Of a stretch of DNA of 11,539 bases, positions 1-5,961 are shown piece after piece. The notes under the pieces were generated by a model, which was given only the letters and a program-made list of their open reading frames with translations, searched no databases and had not been told where the DNA came from. The DNA comes from JAWLFY01 sp964462125 (lineage in GTDB: Bacteria > Planctomycetota > Planctomycetia > Pirellulales > Pirellulaceae), in assembly GCA_964462125.1 (NCBI GenBank), contig CAYWXT010000186.1, positions 1 through 11,539 of the forward strand. Reading direction: 5' to 3'. Within the stretch, counting starts at the first letter, position 1; the number at the start of each line of letters is the position of its first letter. The position numbers and the translations under genes were made by a program.

Positions 1-219
1 TGGTTGTTGTAACGACTACCGATTCATGGAGACCCTGCCGTGCGCACCGAGCTTACCGATTCCGAAAACCAACACCTTTGAGGCAAACTGGCGAGAAGCG
101 CGGAAATGATTCGCGAGGGAGCTCTGGGAAGCATGGCGGTGGCCGACAGTGTTTTGATACCCGAAGAGAGGCTCAAAGCACTCGGTACCGTCGACGATGT
201 CTCGGCCAGCAGTTCGGCT

Positions 220-253
220 GGTGGCCCCTTCGGGATGGTGGCCCCTTCGGGAT
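220..253. repeat. 17-bp perfect tandem duplication
   Basis: The unit GGTGGCCCCTTCGGGAT occurs twice head to tail, at 220-236 and 237-253, without a mismatch. Each unit contains CCC-TTCG-GG, which could fold as a short stem with a UUCG tetraloop in RNA. The flanking sequence continues with a diverged partial copy (CATGGCC...). The function is unknown; simple slippage is enough to explain it. Confidence 0.85.
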
Positions 254-317
254 CATGGCCGGGTGCGAACGCGGCGTCGGTGGCCCGCGTGTTCACCTCC
301 GTGGTTGCCAATCCGTT

Positions 318-345
318 GCCGGCGGTCGCGCAGCGCACCGCCGGC
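318..345 (-). terminator. GC-rich hairpin downstream of dapL, possible terminator
   Basis: GCCGGCGG at 318-325 is exactly complementary to CCGCCGGC at 338-345. The 12-nt interior can add a T-A pair and a 3-bp GCG/CGC stem around a CAG loop. On the minus strand the hairpin begins about 35 nt after the dapL stop codon, where a terminator or an RNA-stabilising 3' structure would be expected. No T tract follows on either strand, so it is not a classical intrinsic terminator. The inverted repeat is certain; the role is inferred. Confidence 0.45.
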
Positions 346-379
346 AGCGCTGCACGACTGCACGAGCCTCCCGCAAGGT

Positions 380-1651
380 TCAGGCCCACGTCAGTCCGGC
401 GGCGGTGAGCCGTTTCTTGGTCTCCGCCATCAGAGCGTCCTCGTCCGCTTCGGTTTCGGCGACATAGGTGACGCTGAATCGCAGGAACGAGCCGGCATCG
501 TCCCACGGAACCGTCACGATCCCCTGCTGCTCAATCAGAAACCGAGTGGCGTCCTCCGCCGCGGCAAACGTTTCCCGTGACGTCGTGCCGCTCGGGGCCG
601 GGGTGTAGAGAAAGTAAGTCCCACCCGGCATCTCGCACTCGAAGCCGCACTCGCGGAGGGTTGCGACCAGCTTTTCCATCCGTCGGCGATACTTGGCGTT
701 GATCCGCTCGGGGATCGAGTCGTCATCGAGCGCAGCGGCGGCCGCCTTTTGTGTCGCGATGAATTGGCCACTGTCGCTGTTGTCCTTCACATTGGCGAAA
801 GCGGAAACGATCCGCTCATGACCGCCGATAAATCCCATCCGCCATCCGATCATGTCGTAGCCCTTGCTCATCGAGTGGACTTCGACCCCCACATCGACTG
901 CCCCCGGCGTCTGCAGAAAACTCCGCGGCGGCCCGTCAAACGTCAGCAGCACGTGGGCCGCGTCGTGGACGACGACGAACTCCTTCTGCTTCGCCAACGC
1001 GACCACCTGTTCGAAAAACTCCGGGGGCGCCGTGCGCCCGGTCGGCGAGTTCGGGTAGTTGATCACCAGCAGCTTCGTGCGACGATAAATGTCATCGGGG
1101 ACCGAATCGAGATCGGGGAGGAACCCGTTCTCCGGCAGCAGCGGCAATTTGAAGACTTCGCCGCCGTAGTAGCGGGTGTGGGTTCCGGCGACCGGGTAGC
1201 CGGGGGCCGTCATCAACGTCACGTCACCCGGGTTGATGAAACAGGCCGGAAGCATCGCGTAGGCCGGCTTGCTGCCGATGCTGTGATTGATCTGCTTGGC
1301 GGGATCGAGTGACACGCCGAACCGTCGCTGCAGGAATCGGGCGGCGGCCTCCTTGTATTCGGTCACTCCATTGTCCGAGTAGCCACGGTTCTCCGGTTGG
1401 TTGATCTCATGGGCCATCACCCGGCGGACCGACGCGTCGGCCATCGAGTCGTTCTCCCCGATGCCAAAATCGAGCAACTGCCGGTCGGGGTGTTCAGCCA
1501 GCGCGTTGCGTTTGGCCCGCTTGATCTTTTCGAACTTGTAGATCTCGGTTCCCTTGCCGTAGCCCGCTCCGCCGATCCGCTCGGCGAATAAGGACTGAAA
1601 GTAGGGATCGTTCGATGAGGTCTCTTTCGAAGCGGGCGTAGCGGTCGACAT
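380..1651 (-). CDS. dapL: LL-diaminopimelate aminotransferase
   Basis: A 423-residue PLP-dependent fold-type I aminotransferase. DapL converts tetrahydrodipicolinate directly to LL-diaminopimelate with glutamate as amino donor, bypassing the succinylase or acetylase steps toward lysine and peptidoglycan precursors; it acts in the cytoplasm. Visible motifs: IYKFEKIKRAKR near residues 37-48, NYPNSPTG at 198-205, HD at 229-230 (Asp expected to contact the pyridine nitrogen), the PLP-lysine motif SMSKGYDMIGWRMGF with K263, NSDSGQF at 291-297 as in DapL proteins, and R391 in FLRFSV as the likely carboxylate-binding arginine. Length is close to the usual ~410. The ATG at 1651 is the only Met near the N-terminus; no clear Shine-Dalgarno precedes it. 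The membrane-protein gene lies 132 bp upstream on the same strand. Another class I/II aminotransferase specificity is possible but less likely. Confidence 0.85.
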   Translation of the reverse strand: MSTATPASKETSSNDPYFQSLFAERIGGAGYGKGTEIYKFEKIKRAKRNALAEHPDRQLLDFGIGENDSMADASVRRVMAHEINQPENRGYSDNGVTEYKEAAARFLQRRFGVSLDPAKQINHSIGSKPAYAMLPACFINPGDVTLMTAPGYPVAGTHTRYYGGEVFKLPLLPENGFLPDLDSVPDDIYRRTKLLVINYPNSPTGRTAPPEFFEQVVALAKQKEFVVVHDAAHVLLTFDGPPRSFLQTPGAVDVGVEVHSMSKGYDMIGWRMGFIGGHERIVSAFANVKDNSDSGQFIATQKAAAAALDDDSIPERINAKYRRRMEKLVATLRECGFECEMPGGTYFLYTPAPSGTTSRETFAAAEDATRFLIEQQGIVTVPWDDAGSFLRFSVTYVAETEADEDALMAETKKRLTAAGLTWA

Positions 1652-1783
1652 GGTGCATTCGGCGGTTGGGGAAACGGTCCAGTAGCGGGGACCGGCAGCG
1701 GGACTCGCGGAGAGTTCCGGGCGCTCCGAAGTCTCTGCGACTTCTGCTGCGACGGGTGATTTTCGTTCTGTTGCCCCCGCAAG

Positions 1784-2431
1784 TTAGTTCGTCGGCGGTT
1801 CGGTGGGCAAGGGCGGGGCCGGGGGTTCCGTGGCGGCGGCTAACTCCCGCTGGATCGCCTCCTGGCCGGCCCGGCGAGCGAGCGGTTCCATCATCAGCAG
1901 CGTGCCGACAAACCCAACCCCGCCAGGAATCAAGGAGTACGCAACGAGCCCAATCACCCCGAACAGGAATCCAGGATATTGATGAGTCGCCGTCGACGCG
2001 AGATGCGGCAGGGACAGGACGATCAAGCTGAGCCAGCCACTGAGGAAGCCGGAGGCCGCTGCGAGCAGGCGGACACGGGAAGCGGTCCAGGGGAACGACT
2101 TGTCTCGAGCATAAAACCCGATCAAAAACACCAGCGGAACGACGATCGAGGCGCAGATCCCTCCGTACACGCAGCCCACGACAACGACAAGCATCAGGAC
2201 CGGGACAAACTCCAAGGCTGCGGGGACGGGGCTGTTGAAGAATCGGCCGCTGACGATCGAAAAGTAAAGCATCCAGCCGACCCCAAACAGGCCACCCGAG
2301 GCCGCCACAGCGCCGATCGTCTGCACCCAAACCCGAGCCGAGGATAGTCCTCCGCTGAACTCGATCGCCCGTCCGCGGTTGACCGTCTCAACCGCCGAGG
2401 GGGCGTACGGATTCACTGGTGATTCGCTCAT
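1784..2431 (-). CDS. Small multi-pass membrane protein with NPYAP N-terminal motif
   Basis: A 215-residue hypothetical inner-membrane protein. The N-terminus MSESPVNPYAPS carries the NPYxxP-like motif seen at the start of many planctomycete membrane proteins of unknown function. About six hydrophobic segments are visible (roughly residues 36-60, 72-90, 90-107, 120-141, 153-170 and 170-181), followed by a cytoplasmic-type tail with RRAGQEAIQREL and a Pro/Glu-rich end (PPAPPLPTEPPTN). The frame stays open upstream to 2548, but I chose the ATG at 2431 because GGAG sits 6 nt before it and because it puts the NPYAP motif at the N-terminus. It is transcribed toward dapL and could share a transcript with it. 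No enzymatic motif is visible and the function is unknown. Confidence 0.75.
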   Translation of the reverse strand: MSESPVNPYAPSAVETVNRGRAIEFSGGLSSARVWVQTIGAVAASGGLFGVGWMLYFSIVSGRFFNSPVPAALEFVPVLMLVVVVGCVYGGICASIVVPLVFLIGFYARDKSFPWTASRVRLLAAASGFLSGWLSLIVLSLPHLASTATHQYPGFLFGVIGLVAYSLIPGGVGFVGTLLMMEPLARRAGQEAIQRELAAATEPPAPPLPTEPPTN

Positions 2432-2547
2432 CGGCCGCTCCAGGCGGGAAGGTGCCAGGTCGAAACCCCTTTTCCGAGTAGGCTTCCCACCGGGTATCCT
2501 ACACGCATTCTGCACCGCGTCGCCTCCGTTTATGGTCATGGTCGCCA
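2432..2547. promoter_or_regulatory. Divergent intergenic region
   Basis: This 116-bp gap separates the start of the minus-strand membrane-protein gene from the start of the plus-strand histidine kinase, so it must hold promoters or leader sequences for both directions. A GGAG ribosome-binding site for the minus-strand gene is visible near 2440. I see no convincing -35/-10 pair and no clear operator palindrome. The kinase start at 2548 has no obvious Shine-Dalgarno. Confidence 0.5.
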
Positions 2548-3276
2548 ATGAGCAGCGTCAACGAATCGACCCAGTCCTATGACTCATTGCGGAACCAGTA
2601 TGAAGAGCTGGCGGAACTCGCCGGGTCGCTGGCGCATGAGATCAAGAACCCGCTGTCGATCATTCACATGAATATCGACCTGCTCAGCGAGGATCTGCAG
2701 GACCTCGATTCGCGCACCAGCCGTCGCCTGCTCAGCCGCGTCGACATGGTCCGCGAGCAGTGCGACCGGATGGAGGCGCTGTTGCGCGATTTTCTCCGCT
2801 ACACCCGACTCCGCGACATCGACCTGGTCCCCGGCAGCCTCAACGAACAGGTCGAGACGGTCTTGAGAGCGTACCAACCGCAAGCCGACGCGAATCAGAT
2901 CGACATCGAAAAATACCTCGATGCCGATCTGCCGGCGATCCTGCTGCACAGCGATTCGCTCCAGTCCGCCCTGATGAACCTGGTCAAGAATGCGCTCGAG
3001 GCGATGGGCCCCGGTGGGGAGCTATGGGCCCGTACCTATACCACCCGCGGTGGCGTTGCACTCGACCTGATCGACAACGGCAGCGGGGTCGACGACAACA
3101 CGGTGCTGCACATGTTCGAGCCGTTCTACAGCACGAAGCAGGGGGGCTCGGGACTGGGGCTGCCGACGGCGAGAAAGATCATCGAGGCCCACGGCGGCCG
3201 GATCAGCGTCCAGAGCGAACTTGGCCGCGGGACCAAGTTCACCCTTGAGTTTCCCGTCCCGCCCCGACTAGGCTAA
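2548..3276 (+). CDS. Soluble sensor-less histidine kinase (NtrB-like HisKA + HATPase_c)
   Basis: A 242-residue two-component kinase made only of the catalytic core. The HisKA dimerisation domain includes GSLAHEIKNPL with phosphoacceptor H30; the ATPase domain shows the N box NLVKNALEAM (144-153), the G1 box DNGSG (176-180), the F box FEPFYSTK (190-197) and the G2 box GGSGLGL (199-205). No transmembrane segment, PAS or GAF domain precedes H30, so the signal must come from a partner protein or from the short N-terminal stretch. The H box and overall arrangement resemble the NtrB class, which often works with sigma-54 activators. No response regulator lies next to it in this window. The ATG at 2548 gives a compact N-terminus. 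A long inverted repeat follows 11 bp after the stop. The partner and target are unknown. Confidence 0.88.
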   Translation: MSSVNESTQSYDSLRNQYEELAELAGSLAHEIKNPLSIIHMNIDLLSEDLQDLDSRTSRRLLSRVDMVREQCDRMEALLRDFLRYTRLRDIDLVPGSLNEQVETVLRAYQPQADANQIDIEKYLDADLPAILLHSDSLQSALMNLVKNALEAMGPGGELWARTYTTRGGVALDLIDNGSGVDDNTVLHMFEPFYSTKQGGSGLGLPTARKIIEAHGGRISVQSELGRGTKFTLEFPVPPRLG

Positions 3277-3287
3277 GCATCGTGAGG

Positions 3288-3350
3288 GTGTCTGGTACCT
3301 TTTGCGAGGGACTCGCCCTCCGGGTGCTTTGCACAAAAGGTACCGGACAC
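3288..3350. repeat. Long imperfect inverted repeat (REP-like or regulatory hairpin)
   Basis: GTGTCTGGTACCTTTTG at 3288-3304 is complementary to CAAAAGGTACCGGACAC at 3334-3350 with one T/C difference (a G-U pair in RNA), giving a 17-bp stem. Inside it, GAGGG (3306-3310) pairs with CCCTC (3316-3320), so the whole element can fold as a two-tier hairpin. Each arm contains the palindrome GGTACC. It starts 11 bp after the kinase stop and is followed by TTTTCCC, so it could end that transcript. Equally it may be a dispersed palindromic element of the REP/RAYT type or a pair of binding sites for a regulator of the cluster to the right. The structure is certain, the role is not. Confidence 0.8.
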
Positions 3351-3509
3351 TTTTCCCGCTCATTGCTAAGCTGCCAGGATCTGAGAAAGTTTCTTGGACG
3401 ACGGCGATTGTTGTGCTCGATCCTACTCTTGTTGCTTGTTTTCGAATTTTCTCGGCACTTTCGCAGCAGGGTTCGTCCAATCGCCCGGTCGGGAGTTAAA
3501 CTGAGAGGC
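3351..3509 (+). promoter_or_regulatory. Candidate promoter region of the metal cluster, partial sigma-54-like element
   Basis: This gene-free stretch before the Cys-rich protein is richer in A/T than its neighbours. At 3454-3467 the sequence GGCACTTTCGCAGC has the GG-N10-GC spacing of a sigma-54 -24/-12 promoter and a full GGCAC -24 block, but the -12 part reads CAGC rather than TTGC. Transcription from it would start about 30 nt before the ATG at 3510. I found no convincing sigma-70 -35/-10 pair and no MerR/CueR-type operator. Assignment is tentative. Confidence 0.3.
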
Positions 3510-3908
3510 ATGGGTTCCATCGACTGCGCAACTCGTTGGCTGGTCACGATCAGCTTAGTCGCCAGCCTGGCCGTGGGGGGGGTATTTCCCCGCGTGACGG
3601 CTTGGGCTCAGGGCGATTTCGATTGGGTCGCCGCAGCGCCAACGGAGTGCTGCTGTGGGACCGAGGACGCTCGTTGCTGCGGAATGGGCTGCTGCCTGGG
3701 GCCGAACGCCCCGACGAACGAGCGTTGCCCCCACCCCAATCCCAACGACACACGGGACAGCCAGAACAACCCGTTGGCGTTTGACAGCGCCGTTGGCGGG
3801 GGACCCGGCGACACGTCTGGGATGCGGTTCACTCGCGGTGATTGCAGCTTGACCCGTTCGATGGTCGCCCCTTCCCTTCAGGCCATGCACGTTCGCATTG
3901 ACGCCTGA
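3510..3908 (+). CDS. Secreted Cys-rich small protein, putative metal-binding
   Basis: A 132-residue protein I cannot place in a named family. Residues 1-33 look like a Sec signal peptide: a positively charged start, the hydrophobic run WLVTISLVASLAVGGVF, and a likely cleavage after AWA (31-33). The predicted mature part begins with a dense cysteine cluster, C47-C48-C49, C56-C57 and C61-C62, then C73 and C112, nine cysteines in about 99 residues, plus H75 and several Met. Such a CCC-x6-CC-x3-CC pattern fits soft-metal binding or disulfide-linked structure; this is inference. It opens the gene row that leads into the CusBA pump, 130 bp upstream of cusB, which supports a periplasmic copper/silver role. 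The frame stays open to a GTG at 3282, but the ATG at 3510 places the signal peptide at the N-terminus. Its AGAGG sits unusually close to the ATG. Confidence 0.65.
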   Translation: MGSIDCATRWLVTISLVASLAVGGVFPRVTAWAQGDFDWVAAAPTECCCGTEDARCCGMGCCLGPNAPTNERCPHPNPNDTRDSQNNPLAFDSAVGGGPGDTSGMRFTRGDCSLTRSMVAPSLQAMHVRIDA

Positions 3909-4038
3909 AACGACCACGGCGCCCCCGGTGTGCGCCGGCTTCTTGACTGGTCATAGCTTTTGGGTTTTGCCTTTCCCCTTTCCGCTCGATTCGTGCGCGC
4001 CTTCGTCTTGACCGTGCGAATCGAAATGAGTCCTTACG
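3909..4038 (+). other. Spacer between Cys-rich gene and cusB
   Basis: This 130-bp non-coding spacer contains a weak inverted repeat (GGCGC 3918-3922 with GCGCC 3932-3936) just after the upstream stop codon and a pyrimidine-rich stretch around 3958-3985. It has no T-tract terminator, so readthrough into cusB is plausible. No clear promoter or strong ribosome-binding site for cusB is visible. Confidence 0.4.
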
Positions 4039-5958
4039 ATGCGAACGTTTCTCTTTCTGTTTCGGCGACCATCGTGGCGGATGATCGTCGTCCTTGCGTT
4101 GTTGATCATGAGCGGTGTTGCCTATGCGGCGAGTCCGTACGTCCGCGATCAATCCCACCACGCCTGGCATGCCACTTGGGCGTGGGTCGGGATCGGTGGC
4201 GACCCGGTCGACTCGGACACAGTCTATTGGTGTCCGATGGACCCACAGATCAAACGGACCAATCCCAACGACATCTGCCCGATCTGCAACATGGCGTTGG
4301 TTGAACTCGAGGGTGGGGTTGTCGAACCGCCGCAGCACCTGACGCTGACCGCGCGACAGGTACAGCAAGCGGGAGTCGCTGTCGAACCGGTGATCCGCCG
4401 CAAGCTAATGCGTGAGGTCGACACCACCGGACGGATTGCCTACGACGAACGACGTTTGGCGAAGATCACCTCGTGGGTCCGCGGGAAAAGCCGGATTGAG
4501 AAGCTGCATGTGAACTACCGCGGAATCGAGGTTGAACAAGGGGATCCGCTGGTCGAACTTTACAGCCCCGAACTGGTCGTTGCCCAGCAGAGTTACCTTT
4601 CATCGCTGCGAAGGGAGGAGCAACGGAGCGGTGAATCGAACGTGCCCTCCTCCCCTCGGGCGACGTTGAACGTGACTGGAGCGACCAACAACCAGTTACG
4701 ACCACAGACCCAAGGCCCATCGGTTCAGCGCGATTTGATCGAGTCCGGCCGGCAGAACCTGAAGTACCAGGGGCTCTCCGACCGGCAAATTGACGAGCTG
4801 ACCGAATCCCGGCAGGTACAAGACCGCATCCCAATCGCCGCGCCCATGCGGGGTACCGTTCATCAGCGAAACGTCGTCGAGGGAGAGTACGTCAGCGAGG
4901 GAGACGTGCTGGTCGAGCTAGTGGACCTCTCTCACATGTGGGTCTTTGCCGACATTTTTGAGGAAGAGCTGCCGCTGGTGAATTTGGGACTGCCGGTGGA
5001 GATCACGGTGGAGCATCTGCCGGACGAGGTTTTTCGTGGCAAGATCGCATTCATCGACCACGCAACCAAGCCCGGCACACGGACGGTGCCGGTTCGAATT
5101 GACGTGCCCAATCCCGATCTGCTTCTCAAATCGGGGATGTTTGCCCGAGTCCGCTTTCGGCACGATTGGCCATCGGTGCTGGCCGTCCCCGAAAACGCCG
5201 TGATGTTCTCCGGCCAGCGATCGGTGGTGATGGTTGACAGCGGCTCCGGGTCGTTCGAACCGCGCCAAGTCCAACTGGGACGCAAATGGATGTACTCAGC
5301 CGAGGACGAATCCGACAGCGACGATCTTGGTTTCGGTGACGGTTCCGAGCGCTACCATGAAGTGCTGGCGGGGCTTTCCCCTGGCGAACGGGTGGTCACC
5401 GCCGGGGCGTTTTTGCTGAGCGCGGAGAGCCAGTTTCAAAGTGTGCTGACCAAAATGCTGCCGCCGGAAAGCCAACGCGCAACGCTCGAAGAGGTGCTTG
5501 GCAAGTCGCTCGCCGGCAGTATCCGCGATTTGCTGGATGCCTACTTTCAGCTCAGCCGCGTTTTGGCGGACGATGAACTGGAGGCGGTCCCGGCTCGGCT
5601 AGCGGCTGTTGAGCAAAACGCAGCATCGTTGGTCCGCACCGCCTCGGAGTCCGAGGCGGAGGAGTTGCGGACCGCAGCGGAGCGGTTTGCGGATCTCGTC
5701 GACGAGTTGAACCAGGAAGCGATTGCCGATGCCGAGGACGCACGCACCCGCTTCGGCCGCATCAGCCACGAATTGACGAAGTTGCTCCATGCGCACGGAG
5801 GGCAGACGCTGTTCGGCAAGGAGTTGTATCAGTTCGAGTGCGGGATGGCCGATGTCGGTTATGAGCGTTGGCTTTGGTGGGGGCCGGAACTACACAATCC
5901 GTATATGGGCCAAAAGATGCTCAAGTGCGGAACGCAACTCGACGTCTTTGAGCCCTAG
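4039..5958 (+). CDS. cusB: CusB-type RND periplasmic adaptor with heavy-metal-binding and DUF3347-like domains
   Basis: A 639-residue membrane-fusion protein that links the inner-membrane pump to an outer-membrane channel and, in the Cus family, hands Cu(I)/Ag(I) to the pump. Residues 14-31 form a signal or membrane anchor. A short heavy-metal-binding domain follows with YWCPMDP (C65, M67) and CPICNM (C80, C83, M85), often fused to CusB relatives. The barrel-sandwich/lipoyl halves and the hairpin lie around residues 120-300 (KLHVNYRG..., PMRGTVHQRNVVEGEYV), then the beta-barrel (WVFADIFEEELPLV) and membrane-proximal domain to about 470. The C-terminal ~160 residues are helical and end with FECGMA (C601, M603) and NPYMGQKMLKCG (M623, M627, C630), matching the ending of DUF3347-type domains. 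An acidic loop (EDESDSDD) sits at 422-429. The stop is 3 bp before cusA, indicating translational coupling. The start codon has no clear Shine-Dalgarno. Confidence 0.9.
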   Translation: MRTFLFLFRRPSWRMIVVLALLIMSGVAYAASPYVRDQSHHAWHATWAWVGIGGDPVDSDTVYWCPMDPQIKRTNPNDICPICNMALVELEGGVVEPPQHLTLTARQVQQAGVAVEPVIRRKLMREVDTTGRIAYDERRLAKITSWVRGKSRIEKLHVNYRGIEVEQGDPLVELYSPELVVAQQSYLSSLRREEQRSGESNVPSSPRATLNVTGATNNQLRPQTQGPSVQRDLIESGRQNLKYQGLSDRQIDELTESRQVQDRIPIAAPMRGTVHQRNVVEGEYVSEGDVLVELVDLSHMWVFADIFEEELPLVNLGLPVEITVEHLPDEVFRGKIAFIDHATKPGTRTVPVRIDVPNPDLLLKSGMFARVRFRHDWPSVLAVPENAVMFSGQRSVVMVDSGSGSFEPRQVQLGRKWMYSAEDESDSDDLGFGDGSERYHEVLAGLSPGERVVTAGAFLLSAESQFQSVLTKMLPPESQRATLEEVLGKSLAGSIRDLLDAYFQLSRVLADDELEAVPARLAAVEQNAASLVRTASESEAEELRTAAERFADLVDELNQEAIADAEDARTRFGRISHELTKLLHAHGGQTLFGKELYQFECGMADVGYERWLWWGPELHNPYMGQKMLKCGTQLDVFEP

Positions 5959-5961
5959 CCG

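Larger units (their letters stand above)
1..379. other. Region without a supportable gene
   Basis: This stretch lies beyond the 3' end of dapL. Several overlapping open frames occur on both strands (for example plus-strand 106-408, 100 codons), but none has a recognisable domain, signal peptide or convincing ribosome binding site, and the plus-strand frames run into the dapL coding sequence. A 17-bp perfect tandem duplication (220-253), whose length is not a multiple of three, argues against a conserved reading frame here. A strong GC hairpin lies at 318-345. I see no RNA gene or mobile element. The region may hold a degenerate gene, but the sequence does not show which. Confidence 0.5.

Noticed and set aside
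106..408. 100-codon plus-strand frame at the left edge
   Set aside because: It has no good ribosome-binding site and no recognisable domain, includes the 17-bp tandem duplication, and overlaps the dapL 3' end. Overlapping frames on both strands here look equally plausible or implausible.
2432..2548. Longer 254-residue version of the membrane protein starting at 2548
   Set aside because: The extra 39 residues lack hydrophobic or conserved features, while the ATG at 2431 has a well-placed GGAG and starts directly before the NPYAP motif.
3282..3908. Longer start (GTG 3282) for the Cys-rich protein
   Set aside because: It would translate through the inverted repeat and put the signal peptide about 76 residues inside the protein. 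The ATG at 3510 gives a normal exported protein.
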